Source: Viola odorata (Eukaryota; Streptophyta; Magnoliopsida; Malpighiales; Violaceae). Taken from it: 64,000 bases of DNA. Below, one piece after another: positions 22,021 to 34,700 of the stretch. The notes beneath the pieces were generated by a model, which saw nothing but the letters and a program-made list of their open reading frames with translations, was not told the origin of the DNA and made no database searches. Position 1 is the stretch's first letter. Every line of letters begins with the position of its first letter. Both the position numbers and the translations under genes were made by a program. The stretch is from the NCBI GenBank assembly GCA_963691705.1, contig OY829542.1:31296579-31360578 (forward strand). Direction: 5' to 3'.

Positions 22021-24809
22021 TGAAGAGATTGGCCTGGAGAGCTAGCGCAAGGCCTCGGATGGCTTAGGCGCGGGGACTTCATGGGATGCTAGGGTTGGCA
22101 CGCCTGGTGCACGCATGTCTTCATGGTTTGCGAGGACTAGGCGCGGATTTCCTCATGGTTTGCGCGGCCTATCCATGAGCCCTCATGCTCGTATCATCTC
22201 CTCCATCCTAAAATGGATTCATCCTCAAATCTGCGCGCTCCATTCCTTTGCGAATGTCACACAGAGTACCTACATCGGAGAGATATGCATCAGCACTATG
22301 GAAAAGGGTTGAAAAATAACAAAAAGGTAACTCAAAGCGATGATGTGAAAATAAGTCTGTAGACTTTAAAAGACAAGCAATTTTCTCCCATGGGAGAAGA
22401 GTAGGCTTGGGAATTGTTAATTAAAATAACCCTAAACTACCCTTCACTTAAGGCCTTGACCGCGGGCTTGAAGAGATTGGCTTGGAGTGCTAGCGCAAGG
22501 CCTCGGATGGTTTAGGCGCGGGGACTTCATGGGATGCTAGGGTTGGCACGCCTAGTGCGCGCATGTCTTCATGGTTTGCGAGGACTTGGCGCGGATTTCC
22601 TCATGGCTTGCGCGGCCTATCCATGAGGTCTTCACGTGGATACGAGTGAGAGCCCTCATGCTCGTATCATCTCCTCCATCTTAAAATGGATTCGTCCTCG
22701 AATCTGCGCGCTCCATTCCTTTGCGAATGTCACACATAGTACCTACATCGGAGAGATATGCATCAACACTATGGAAAAGGTTTGGAAAAAAAACTAAAAG
22801 GTAACTTAAAGCGATGATGTGAAAATAAGTCTGTAGACTTCAAAAGACAAGGAATTTTCTCCCATGGGAGAAGAGTAGGCTTGGGAATTGTTAAATTAAA
22901 TAACCCTAAACTACCCTTCACTTAAGGCCTTGACCGCGGGCTTGAAGAGATTGCTTAGAGAGCTAGCTCAAGGCCTCGGATGGCTTAGGCGCGGGGACTT
23001 CATGGGATGCTAGGGTTGGCACGCCTAGCGCGCGCATGTCTTCATGGTTTGCGAGGACTTGGCGCGGATTTCCCCATGGCTTGCGCGACCTATCCTTGAG
23101 GTGTTCACTAGGATACGAGTGAGAGCCCTCATGCTCGTATCATCTCCTCCCTCATAAAATGGATTCCTCCTCGAATCTGAGAACTCTATTCCTTTGTGAA
23201 TGTCACACATAGTACCTACATTCGAGAAGTATGCATCAACACTATGGAGAAGGGTTGGAAAATAACGAAAAGGTAAGTCAAATCGTTGTTGTGAAAATAA
23301 GTCCGTAGACATCAAAAGACAAGGTATTTTATCCCATGGGAGAAGAGTAGGTTTGGGAATTGTTAAATGAAATAACCCTAAACTACCCTTCACTTAAGGC
23401 CTTGACCGCGGGCTTGAAGAGATTGGCCTGGAGAGCTAGCGCAAGGCCTCGGATGGCTTAGGCGCGGGGACTTCATGGGATGCTAGGGTTGGCACGCCTG
23501 GTGCACGCATGTCTTCATGGTTTGCGAGGACTTGGCGCGGATTTCCTCATGGTTTGCGCGGCCTATCCATGAGCCCTCATGCTCGTATCATCTCCTCCAT
23601 CCTAAAATGGATTCATCCTCAAATCTGCGTGCTCCATTCCTTTGCGAATGTCACACAGAGTACCTACATCGGAGAGATATGCATCAGCACTATGGAAAAG
23701 GTTTGAAAAATAACAAAAAGGTAACTCAAAGCGATGATGTGAAAATAAGTCTGTAGACTTTAAAAGACAAGTAATTTTCTCCCATAGGAGAAGAGTAGGC
23801 TTGGGAATTGTTAATTGAAATAACCCTAAACTACCCTTCACTTAAGTCCTTGACCGCGGGCTTGAAGAGATTGGCTTGGAGAGTTAGCGCAAGGCCTCGG
23901 ATGGCTTAGGCGCGGGGACTTCATGGGATGCTAGGGTTGGCACGCCTTGTGCGCGCATGTCTTCATGGTTTGCGAGGACTTGGCGCGGATTTCCTCATGG
24001 CTTGCGCGGCCTATCCATGAGGTCTTCACGTGGATACGAGTGAGAGCCCTCATGCTCGTATCATCTCCTCCATCTTAAAATGGATTCGTCCATGAATCTG
24101 CGCGCTCCATTCCTTTGCGAATGTCACACATAGTACCTACATCGGAGAGATATGCATCAACACTATGGAAAAGGTTTGGAAAAAAAACTAAAAGGTAACT
24201 CAAAGCGATGATGTGAAAATAAGTCTGTAGACTTCAAAAGACAAGGAATTTTCTCCCATGGGAGAAGAGTAGGCTTGGGAATTGTTAAATGAAATAACCC
24301 TAAACTACCCTTCACTTAAGGCCTTGACCGCGGGCTTGAAGAGATTGGCCAGGAGAGCTAGCGCAAGGCCTCGGATGGCTTAGGCGCGGGGACTTCATGG
24401 GATGCTAGGGTTGGCACGCCTGGTGCATGCATGTCTTCATGGTTTGCGAGGACTTGGCGCGGATTTCCTCATGGCTTGCGCGACCTATCCATGAGGTGTT
24501 CACTAGGATACGAGTGAGAGCCCTCATGCTCGTATCATCTCCTCCCTCATAAAATGGATTCCTCCTCGAATCTGCGAACTCTATTCCTTTGTGAATGTCA
24601 CACATAGTACCTACATTGGAGAAGTATGCATCAACACTATGGAGAAGGGTTGGAAAATAACGAAAAGGTAAGTCAAATCGTTGTTGTGAAAATAAGTCCG
24701 TAGACATCAAAAGACAAGGTATTTTATCCCATGGGAGAAGAGTAGGCTTGGGAATTGTTAAATGAAATAACCCTAAACTACCCTTCACTTAAGGCCTTGA
24801 CCGCGGGCT
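22021..24809 (+). repeat. HOR blocks 10-11: two S-C-G trimers
   Basis: Trimer 22021-23414 has S 22021, C 22469 (GGATGGTTTAGG, TTAAATTAAATAACC) and G 22943 (GCTAGCTCAAGG, CATTCGAGAAG). Trimer 23415-24809 has S 23415 (CTGCGTGCTCC), C 23863 (TTCGTCCATGAATC) and G 24337. The last G has an S-type beginning (GGCCAGGAG, TGGTGCATGC). Confidence 0.9.
24337..24809 (+). repeat. Chimeric G monomer with an S-type start
   Basis: It begins GGCCAGGAG and TGGTGCATGC, as S monomers at 25731 and 29915 do, but continues with GCGCGACC, GTGTTCACTAGG and the full G body. The switch lies between about 24,430 and 24,480. It sits at the edge of the extra 921-bp S-G dimer. Confidence 0.87.
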
Positions 24810-25730
24810 TGAAGAGATTGGCCTGGAGAGCTAGCGCAAGGCCTCGGATGGCTTAGGCGCGGGGACTTCATGGGATGCTAGGGTTGGCACGCCTGGTGCA
24901 CGTATGTCTTCATGGTTTGCGAGGACTTGGCGCGGATTTCCTCATGGTTTGCGCGGCCTATCCATGAGCCCTCATGCTCGTATCATCTCCTCCATCCTAA
25001 AATGGATTCATCCTCAAATCTGCGTGCTCCATTCCTTTGCGAATGTCACACAGAGTACCTACATCGGAGAGATATGCATCAGCACTATGGAAAAGGTTTG
25101 AAAAATAACAAAAAGGTAACTCAAAGCGATGATGTGAAAATAAGTCTGTAGACTTTAAAAGACAAGTAATTTTCTCCCATAGGAGAAGAGTAGGCTTGGG
25201 AATTGTTAATTGAAATAACCCTAAACTACCCTTCACTTAAGGCCTTGACCGCGGGCTTGAAGAGATTGGCTTGGAGAGCTAGCGCAAGGCCTCGGATGGC
25301 TTAGGCGCGGGGACTTCATGGGATGCTAGGGTTGGCACGCCTAGCGCGCGCATGTCTTCATGGTTTGCGAGGACTTGGCGCGGATTTCCTCATGGCTTGC
25401 GCGACCTATCCATGAGGTGTTCACTAGGATACGAGTGAGAGCCCTCATGCTCGTATCATCTCCTCCCTCATAAAATGGATTCCTCCTCGAATCTGCGAAC
25501 TCTATTCCTTTGTGAATGTCACACATAGTACCTACATTGGAGAAGTATGCATCAACACTATGGAGAAGGGTTGGAAAATAACGAAAAGGTAAGTCAAATC
25601 GTTGTTGTGAAAATAAGTCCGTAGACATCAAAAGACAAGGTATTTTATCCCATGGGAGAAGAGTAGGCTTGGGAATTGTTAAATGAAATAACCCTAAACT
25701 ACCCTTCACTTAAGGCCTTGACCGCGGGCT
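24810..25730 (+). repeat. HOR block 12: minimal S-G dimer, 921 bp
   Basis: S at 24810 is followed directly by G at 25258 with no C between them. It is the only zero-C HOR that has a G. It lies at the extra 921 bp that distinguish the left copy of the 22-27 kb duplication from the right copy. Confidence 0.9.
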
Positions 25731-28700
25731 TGAAGAGATTGGCCAGGAGAGCTAGCGCAAGGCCTCGGATGGCTTAGGCGCGGGGACTTCATGGGATGCT
25801 AGGGTTGGCACGCCTGGTGCATGCATGTCTTCATGGTTTGCGAGGACTAGGCGCGGATTTCCTCATGGTTTGCGCGGCCTATCCATGAGCCCTCATGCTC
25901 GTATCATCTCCTCCATCCTAAAATGGATTCATCCTCAAATCTGCGCGCTCCATTCCTTTGCGAATGTCACACAGAGTACCTACATCGGAGAGATATGCAT
26001 CAGCACTATGGAAAAGGGTTGAAAAATAACAAAAAGGTAACTCAAAGCGATGATGTGAAAATAAGTCTGTAGACTTTAAAAGACAAGCAATTTTCTCCCA
26101 TGGGAGAAGAGTAGGCTTGGGAATTGTTAATTAAAATAACCCTAAACTACCCTTCACTTAAGGCCTTGACCGCGGGCTTGAAGAGATTGGCTTGGAGAGT
26201 TAGCGCAAGGCCTCGGATGGCTTAGGCGCGGGGACTTCATGGGATGCTAGGGTTGGCACGCCTTGTGCGCACATGTCTTCATGGTTTGCGAGGACTTGGC
26301 GCGGATTTCCTCATGGCTTGCGCGGCCTATCCATGAGGTCTTCACGTGGATACGAGTGAGAGCCCTCATGCTCGTATCATCTCCTCCATCTTAAAATGGA
26401 TTCGTCCTCGAATCTGCGCGCTCCATTCCTTTGCGAATGTCACACATAGTACCTACATCGGAGAGATATGCATCAACACTATGGAAAAGGTTTAGAAAAA
26501 AAACTAAAAGGTAACTCAAAGCGATGATGTGAAAATAAGTCTGTAGACTTCAAAAGACAAGGAATTGTCTCCCATGGGAGAAGAGTAGGCTTGGGAATTG
26601 TTAAATGAAATAACCCTAAACTACCCTTCACTTAAGGCCTTGACCGCGGGCTTGAAGAGATTGGCTTGGAGTGCTAGCGCAAGGCCTCGGATGGTTTAGG
26701 CGCGGGGACTTCATGGGATGCTAGGGTTGGCACGCCTAGTGCGCGCATGTCTTCATGGTTTGCGAGGACTTGGCGCGGATTTCCTCATGGCTTGCGCGGC
26801 CTATCCATGAGGTGTTCACTAGGATACGAGTGAGAGCCCTCATGCTCGTATCATCTCCTCCCTCATAAAATGGATTCCTCCTCGAATCTGCGAACTCTAT
26901 TCCTTTGTGAATGTCACACATAGTACCTACATTGGAGAAGTATGCATCAACACTATGGAGAAGGGTTGGAAAATAACGAAAAGGTAAGTCAAATCGTTGT
27001 TGTGAAAATAAGTCCGTAGACATCAAAAGACAAGGTATTTTATCCCATGGGAGAAGAGTAGGCTTGGGAATTGTTAAATGAAATAACCCTAAACTACCCT
27101 TCACTTAAGGCCTTGACCGCGGGCTTGAAGAGATTGGCCTGGAGAGCTAGCGCAAGGCCTCGGATGGCTTAGGCGCGGGGACTTCATGGGATGCTAGGGT
27201 TGGCACGCCTGGTGCACGCATGTCTTCATGGTTTGCGAGGACTTGGCGCGGATTTCCTCATGGTTTGCGCGGCCTATCCATGAGCCCTCATGCTCGTATC
27301 ATCTCCTCCATCCTAAAATGGATTCATCCTCAAATCTGCGCGCTCCATTCCTTTGCGAATGTCACACAGAGTACCTACATCGGAGAGATATGCATCAGCA
27401 CTATGGAAAAGGGTTGAAAAATAACAAAAAGGTAACTCAAAGCGATGATGTGAAAATAAGTCTGTAGACTTTAAAAGACAAGCAATTTTCTCCCATGGGA
27501 GAAGAGTAGGCTTGGGAATTGTTAATTAAAATAACCCTAAACTACCCTTCACTTAAGGCCTTGACCGCGGGCTTGAAGAGATTGGCTTGGAGTGCTAGCG
27601 CAAGGCCTCGGATGGTTTAGGCGCGGGGACTTCATGGGATGCTAGGGTTGGCACGCCTAGTGCGCGCATGTCTTCATGGTTTGCGAGGACTTGGCGCGGA
27701 TTTCCTCATGGCTTGCGCGGCCTATCCATGAGGTCTTCACGTGGATACGAGTGAGAGCCCTCATGCTCGTATCATCTCCTCCATCTTAAAATGGATTCGT
27801 CCTCGAATCTGCGCGCTCCATTCCTTTGCGAATGTCACACATAGTACCTACATCGGAGAGATATGCATCAACACTATGGAAAAGGTTTGGAAAAAAAACT
27901 AAAAGGTAACTTAAAGCGATGATGTGAAAATAAGTCTGTAGACTTCAAAAGACAAGGAATTTTCTCCCATGGGAGAAGAGTAGGCTTGGGAATTGTTAAA
28001 TTAAATAACCCTAAACTACCCTTCACTTAAGGCCTTGACCGCGGGCTTGAAGAGATTGCTTAGAGAGCTAGCTCAAGGCCTCGGATGGCTTAGGCGCGGG
28101 GACTTCATGGGATGCTAGGGTTGGCACGCCTAGCGCGCGCATGTCTTCATGGTTTGCGAGGACTTGGCGCGGATTTCCCCATGGCTTGCGCGACCTATCC
28201 TTGAGGTGTTCACTAGGATACGAGTGAGAGCCCTCATGCTCGTATCATCTCCTCCCTCATAAAATGGATTCCTCCTCGAATCTGAGAACTCTATTCCTTT
28301 GTGAATGTCACACATAGTACCTACATTCGAGAAGTATGCATCAACACTATGGAGAAGGGTTGGAAAATAACGAAAAGGTAAGTCAAATCGTTGTTGTGAA
28401 AATAAGTCCGTAGACATCAAAAGACAAGGTATTTTATCCCATGGGAGAAGAGTAGGTTTGGGAATTGTTAAATGAAATAACCCTAAACTACCCTTCACTT
28501 AAGGCCTTGACCGCGGGCTTGAAGAGATTGGCCTGGAGAGCTAGCGCAAGGCCTCGGATGGCTTAGGCGCGGGGACTTCATGGGATGCTAGGGTTGGCAC
28601 GCCTGGTGCACGCATGTCTTCATGGTTTGCGAGGACTTGGCGCGGATTTCCTCATGGTTTGCGCGGCCTATCCATGAGCCCTCATGCTCGTATCATCTCC

Positions 28701-31309
28701 TCCATCCTAAAATGGATTCATCCTCAAATCTGCGTGCTCCATTCCTTTGCGAATGTCACACAGAGTACCTACATCGGAGAGATATGCATCAGCACTATGG
28801 AAAAGGTTTGAAAAATAACAAAAAGGTAACTCAAAGCGATGATGTGAAAATAAGTCTGTAGACTTTAAAAGACAAGTAATTTTCTCCCATAGGAGAAGAG
28901 TAGGCTTGGGAATTGTTAATTGAAATAACCCTAAACTACCCTTCACTTAAGTCCTTGACCGCGGGCTTGAAGAGATTGGCTTGGAGAGTTAGCGCAAGGC
29001 CTCGGATGGCTTAGGCGCGGGGACTTCATGGGATGCTAGGGTTGGCACGCCTTGTGCGCGCATGTCTTCATGGTTTGCGAGGACTTGGCGCGGATTTCCT
29101 CATGGCTTGCGCGGCCTATCCATGAGGTCTTCACGTGGATACGAGTGAGAGCCCTCATGCTCGTATCATCTCCTCCATCTTAAAATGGATTCGTCCATGA
29201 ATCTGCGCGCTCCATTCCTTTGCGAATGTCACACATAGTACCTACATCGGAGAGATATGCATCAACACTATGGAAAAGGTTTGGAAAAAAAACTAAAAGG
29301 TAACTCAAAGCGATGATGTGAAAATAAGTCTGTAGACTTCAAAAGACAAGGAATTTTCTCCCATGGGAGAAGAGTAGGCTTGGGAATTGTTAAATGAAAT
29401 AACCCTAAACTACCCTTCACTTAAGGCCTTGACCGCGGGCTTGAAGAGATTGGCTTGGAGAGCTAGCGCAAGGCCTCGGATGGCTTAGGCGCGGGGACTT
29501 CATGGGATGCTAGGGTTGGCACGCCTAGCGCGCGCATGTCTTCATGGTTTGCGAGGACTTGGCGCGGATTTCCTCATGGCTTGCGCGACCTATCCATGAG
29601 GTGTTCACTAGGATACGAGTGAGAGCCCTCATGCTCGTATCATCTCCTCCCTCATAAAATGGATTCCTCCTCGAATCTGCGAACTCTATTCCTTTGTGAA
29701 TGTCACACATAGTACCTACATTGGAGAAGTATGCATCAACACTATGGAGAAGGGTTGGAAAATAACGAAAAGGTAAGTCAAATCGTTGTTGTGAAAATAA
29801 GTCCGTAGACATCAAAAGACAAGGTATTTTATCCCATGGGAGAAGAGTAGGCTTGGGAATTGTTAAATGAAATAACCCTAAACTACCCTTCACTTAAGGC
29901 CTTGACCGCGGGCTTGAAGAGATTGGCCAGGAGAGCTAGCGCAAGGCCTCGGATGGCTTAGGCGCGGGGACTTCATGGGATGCTAGGGTTGGCACGCCTG
30001 GTGCATGCATGTCTTCATGGTTTGCGAGGACTAGGCGCGGATTTCCTCATGGTTTGCGCGGCCTATCCATGAGCCCTCATGCTCGTATCATCTCCTCCAT
30101 CCTAAAATGGATTCATCCTCAAATCTGCGCGCTCCATTCCTTTGCGAATGTCACACAGAGTACCTACATCGGAGAGATATGCATCAGCACTATGGAAAAG
30201 GGTTGAAAAATAACAAAAAGGTAACTCAAAGCGATGATGTGAAAATAAGTCTGTAGACTTTAAAAGACAAGCAATTTTCTCCCATGGGAGAAGAGTAGGC
30301 TTGGGAATTGTTAATTAAAATAACCCTAAACTACCCTTCACTTAAGGCCTTGACCGCGGGCTTGAAGAGATTGGCTTGGAGAGTTAGCGCAAGGCCTCGG
30401 ATGGCTTAGGCGCGGGGACTTCATGGGATGCTAGGGTTGGCACGCCTTGTGCGCACATGTCTTCATGGTTTGCGAGGACTTGGCGCGGATTTCCTCATGG
30501 CTTGCGCGGCCTATCCATGAGGTCTTCACGTGGATACGAGTGAGAGCCCTCATGCTCGTATCATCTCCTCCATCTTAAAATGGATTCGTCCTCGAATCTG
30601 CGCGCTCCATTCCTTTGCGAATGTCACACATAGTACCTACATCGGAGAGATATGCATCAACACTATGGAAAAGGTTTAGAAAAAAAACTAAAAGGTAACT
30701 CAAAGCGATGATGTGAAAATAAGTCTGTAGACTTCAAAAGACAAGGAATTGTCTCCCATGGGAGAAGAGTAGGCTTGGGAATTGTTAAATGAAATAACCC
30801 TAAACTACCCTTCACTTAAGGCCTTGACCGCGGGCTTGAAGAGATTGGCTTGGAGTGCTAGCGCAAGGCCTCGGATGGTTTAGGCGCGGGGACTTCATGG
30901 GATGCTAGGGTTGGCACGCCTAGTGCGCGCATGTCTTCATGGTTTGCGAGGACTTGGCGCGGATTTCCTCATGGCTTGCGCGGCCTATCCATGAGGTGTT
31001 CACTAGGATACGAGTGAGAGCCCTCATGCTCGTATCATCTCCTACCTCATAAAATGGATTCCTCCTCGAATCTGCGAACTCTATTCCTTTGTGAATGTCA
31101 CACATAGTACCTACATTGGAGAAGTATGCATCAACACTATGGAGAAGGGTTGGAAAATAACGAAAAGGTAAGTCAAATCGTTGTTGTGAAAATAAGTCCG
31201 TAGACATCAAAAGACAAGGTATTTTATCCCATGGGAGAAGAGTAGGCTTGGGAATTGTTAAATGAAATAACCCTAAACTACCCTTCACTTAAGGCCTTGA
31301 CCGCGGGCT
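25731..31309 (+). repeat. HOR blocks 13-16: four S-C-G trimers
   Basis: Trimers start at 25731 (C 26179, G 26653), 27126 (C 27574, G 28048), 28520 (C 28968, G 29442) and 29915 (C 30363, G 30837). The G monomers at 26653 and 30837 begin as C (GAGTGCTAGCG, GGTTTAGG, CCTAGTGCGCGC) and switch to G before GTGTTCACTAGG. S monomers at 25731 and 29915 share GGCCAGGAG. Confidence 0.9.
27126..31309 (+). repeat. Trimer-block duplication, right copy (4,184 bp)
   Basis: Right copy of the block at 22021-27125, without the 921-bp dimer. Its G at 29442 is a complete G like the one at 25258, while the left copy additionally has the chimeric G at 24337. The dimer was therefore probably gained on the left by an exchange within G. 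Confidence 0.82.
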
Positions 31310-31758
31310 TGAAGAGATTGGCCTGGAGAGCTAGCGCAAGGCCTCGGATGGCTTAGGCGCGGGGACTTCATGGGATGCTAGGGTTGGCACGCCTGGTGCA
31401 CGCATGTCTTCAGGGTTTGCGAGGACTTGGCGCGGATTTCCTCATGGTTTGCGCGGCCTATCCATGAGCCCTCATGCTCGTATCATCTCCTCCATCCTAA
31501 AATGGATTCATCCTCAAATCTGCGCGCTCCATTCCTTTGCGAATGTCACACAGAGTACCTACATCGGAGAGATATGCATCAGCACTATGGAAAAGGTTTG
31601 GAAAAAAAACTAAAAGGTAACTTAAAGCGATGATGTGAAAATAAGTCTGTAGACTTCAAAAGACAAGGAATTTTCTCCCATGGGAGAAGAGTAGGCTTGG
31701 GAATTGTTAAATGAAATAACCCTAAACTACCCTTCACTTAAGGCCTTGACCGCGGGCT
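31310..31758 (+). repeat. HOR block 17: lone chimeric S/C monomer, 449 bp
   Basis: The first part is S: the 25-bp deletion, TTCATCCTCAAATC, CACAGAGTACC and CATCAGCAC. From about 31,584-31,601 onward it is C (TTTGGAAAAAAAACTAAAAGG, AACTTAAAGCG, AGACTTCAAAAG, TTAAATGAAATAACC). Its length equals a C monomer minus 25. It is followed directly by another S, one of only two places where S is not preceded by G. Confidence 0.9.
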
Positions 31759-34700
31759 TGAAGAGATTGGCCTGGAGAGCTAGCGCAAGGCCTCGGATGG
31801 CTTAGGCGCGGGGACTTCATGGGATGCTAGGGTTGGCACGCCTGGTGCACGCATGTCTTCATGGTTTGCGAGGACTTGGCGCGGATTTCCTCATGGTTTG
31901 CGCGGCCTATCCATGAGCCCTCATGCTCGTATCATCTCCTCCATCCTAAAATGGATTCATCCTCAAATCTGCGCGCTCCATTCCTTTGCGAATGTCACAC
32001 AGAGTACCTACATCGGAGAGATATGCATCAGCACTATGGAAAAGGTTTGAAAAATAACAAAAAGGTAACTCAAAGCGATGATGTGAAAATAAGTCTGTAG
32101 ACTTTAAAAGACAAGTAATTTTCTCCCATAGGAGAAGAGTAGGCTTGGGAATTGTTAATTGAAATAACCCTAAACTACCCTTCACTTAAGGCCTTGACCG
32201 CGGGCTTGAAGAGATTGGCTTGGAGAGTTAGCGCAAGGCCTCGGATGGCTTAGGCGCGGGGACTTCATGGGATGCTAGGGTTGGCACGCCTTGTGCGCGC
32301 ATGCCTTCATGGTTTGCGAGGACTTGGCGCGGATTTCCTCATGGCTTGCGCGGCCTATCAATGAGGTCTTCACGTGGATACGTGTGAGAGCCCTCATGCT
32401 CGTATCATCTCCTCCATCTTAAAATGGATTCGTCCATGAATCTGCGCGCTCCATTCCTTTGCGAATGTCACACATAGTACCTACATCGGAGAGATATGCA
32501 TCAACACTATGGAAAAGGTTTGGAAAAAAAACTAAAAGGTAACTCAAAGCGATGATGTGAAAATAAGTCTGAAGACTTCAAAAGACAAGGAATTTTCTCC
32601 CATGGGAGAAGAGTAGGCTTGGGAATTGTTAAATGAAATAACCCTAAACTACCCTTCACTTAAGGCCTTGACCGCGGGCTTGAAGAGATTGCTTAGAGAG
32701 CTAGCGCAAGGCCTCGGATGGCTTAGGCGCGGGGACTTCATGGGATGCTAGGGTTGGCACGCCTAGCGCGCGCATGTCTTCATGGTTTGCGAGGACTTGG
32801 CGCGGATTTCCTCATGGCTTACGCGACCTATCCATGAGGTGTTCACTAGGATACGAGTGAGAGCCCTCATGCTCGTATCATCTCCTCCCTCATAAAATGG
32901 ATTCCTCCTCGAATCTGCGAACTCTATTCCTTTGTGAATGTCACACATAGTACCTACATTGGAGAAGTATGCATCAACACTATGGAGAAGGGTTGGAAAA
33001 TAACGAAAAGGTAAGTCAAATCGTTGTTGTGAAAATAAGTCCGTAGACATCAAAAGACAAGGTATTTTATCCCATGGGAGAAGAGTAGGCTTGGGAATTG
33101 TTAAATGAAATAACCCTAAACTACCCTTCACTTAAGGCCTTGACCGCGGGCTTGAAGAGATTGGCCTGGAGAGCTAGCGCAAGGCCTCGGATGGCTTAGG
33201 CGCGGGGACTTCATGGGATGCTAGGGTTGGCACGCCTGGTGCACGCATGTCTTCATGGTTTGCGAGGACTTGGCGCGGATTTCCTCATGGTTTGCGCGGC
33301 CTATCCATGAGCCCTCATGCTCGTATCATCTCCTCCATCCTAAAATGGATTCATCCTCAAATCTGCGCGCTCCATTCCTTTGCGAATGTCACACAGAGTA
33401 CCTACATCGGAGAGATATGCATCAGCACTATGGAAAAGGGTTGAAAAATAACAAAAAGGTAACTCAAAGCGATGATGTGAAAATAAGTCTGTAGACTTTA
33501 AAAGACAAGCAATTTTGTCCCATTGGAGAAGAGTAGGCTTGGGAATTGTTAATTGAAATAACCCTAAACTACCCTTCACTTAAGGCCTTGACCGCGGGCT
33601 TGAAGAGATTGGCTTGGAGAGTTAGCGCAAGGCCTCGGATGGCTTAGGCGCGGGGACTTCATGGGATGCTAGGGTTGGCACGCCTTGTGCGCACATGTCT
33701 TCATGGTTTGCGAGGACTTGGCGCGGATTTCGTCATGGCTTGCGCGGCCTATCCATGAGGTCTTCACGTGGATACGAGTGAGAGCCCTCATGCTCGTATC
33801 ATCTCCTCCATCTTAAAATGGATTCGTCCTCGAATCTGCGCGCTCCATTCCTTTGCGAATGTCACACATAGTACCTACATCGGAGAGATATGCATCAACA
33901 CTATGGAAAAGGTTTGGAAAAAAAACTAAAAGGTAACTCAAAGCGATGATGTGAAAATAAGTCTGTAGACTTCAAAAGACAAGGAATTGTCTCCCATGGG
34001 AGAAGAGTAGGCTTGGGAATTGTTAAATGAAATAACCCTAAACTACCCTTCACTTAAGGCCTTGACCGCGGGCTTGAAGAGATTGGCTTGGAGTGCTAGC
34101 GCAAGGCCTCGGATGGCTTAGGCGCGGGGACTTCATGGGATGCTAGGGTTGGCACGCCTAGTGCGCGCATGTCTTCATGGTTTGCGAGGACTTGGCGCGG
34201 ATTTCCTCATGGCTTGCGCGGCCTATCCATGAGGTCTTCACGTGGATACGAGTGAGAGCCCTCATGCTCGTATCATCTCCTCCATCTTAAAATGGATTCG
34301 TCCTCGAATCTGCGCGCTCCATTCCTTTGCGAATGTCACACATAGTACCTACATCGGAGAGATATGCATCAACACTATGGAAAAGGTTTGGAAAAAAAAC
34401 TAAAAGGTAACTTAAAGCGATGATGTGAAAATAAGTCTGTAGACTTCAAAAGACAAGGAATTTTCTCCCATGGGAGAAGAGTAGGCTTGGGAATTGTTAA
34501 ATGAAATAACCCTAAACTACCCTTCACTTAAGGCCTTGACCGCGGGCTTGAAGAGATTGGCCTGGAGAGCTAGCGCAAGGCCTCGGATGGCTTAGGCGCG
34601 GGGACTTCATGGGATGCTAGGGTTGGCACGCCTGGTGCACGCATGTCTTCATGGTTTGCGAGGACTTGGCGCGGATTTCCTCATGGTTTGCGCGGCCTAT

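Larger units (their letters stand above)
18735..24336 (+). repeat. Multi-HOR duplication, right copy (12 monomers)
   Basis: Colinear partner of 11238-18260, shorter by three C monomers. The pattern fits an older duplication of about 7 kb followed by loss or gain of C monomers only. The S and G monomers of both copies all have partners. Confidence 0.8.
22021..27125 (+). repeat. Trimer-block duplication, left copy (5,105 bp)
   Basis: S-C-G-S-C-G-S-G-S-C-G at 22021-27125 matches S-C-G-S-C-G-S-C-G at 27126-31309. The offset is 5105 up to about 24,337 and 4184 after 25,258. The 921-bp difference is one S-G dimer. Shared rare marks: TTAAATTAAATAACC, GCTAGCTCAAGG, CATTCGAGAAG, CTGCGTGCTCC, CTTAAGTCC, GGCCAGGAG and the C/G chimera at the end. 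Confidence 0.85.
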
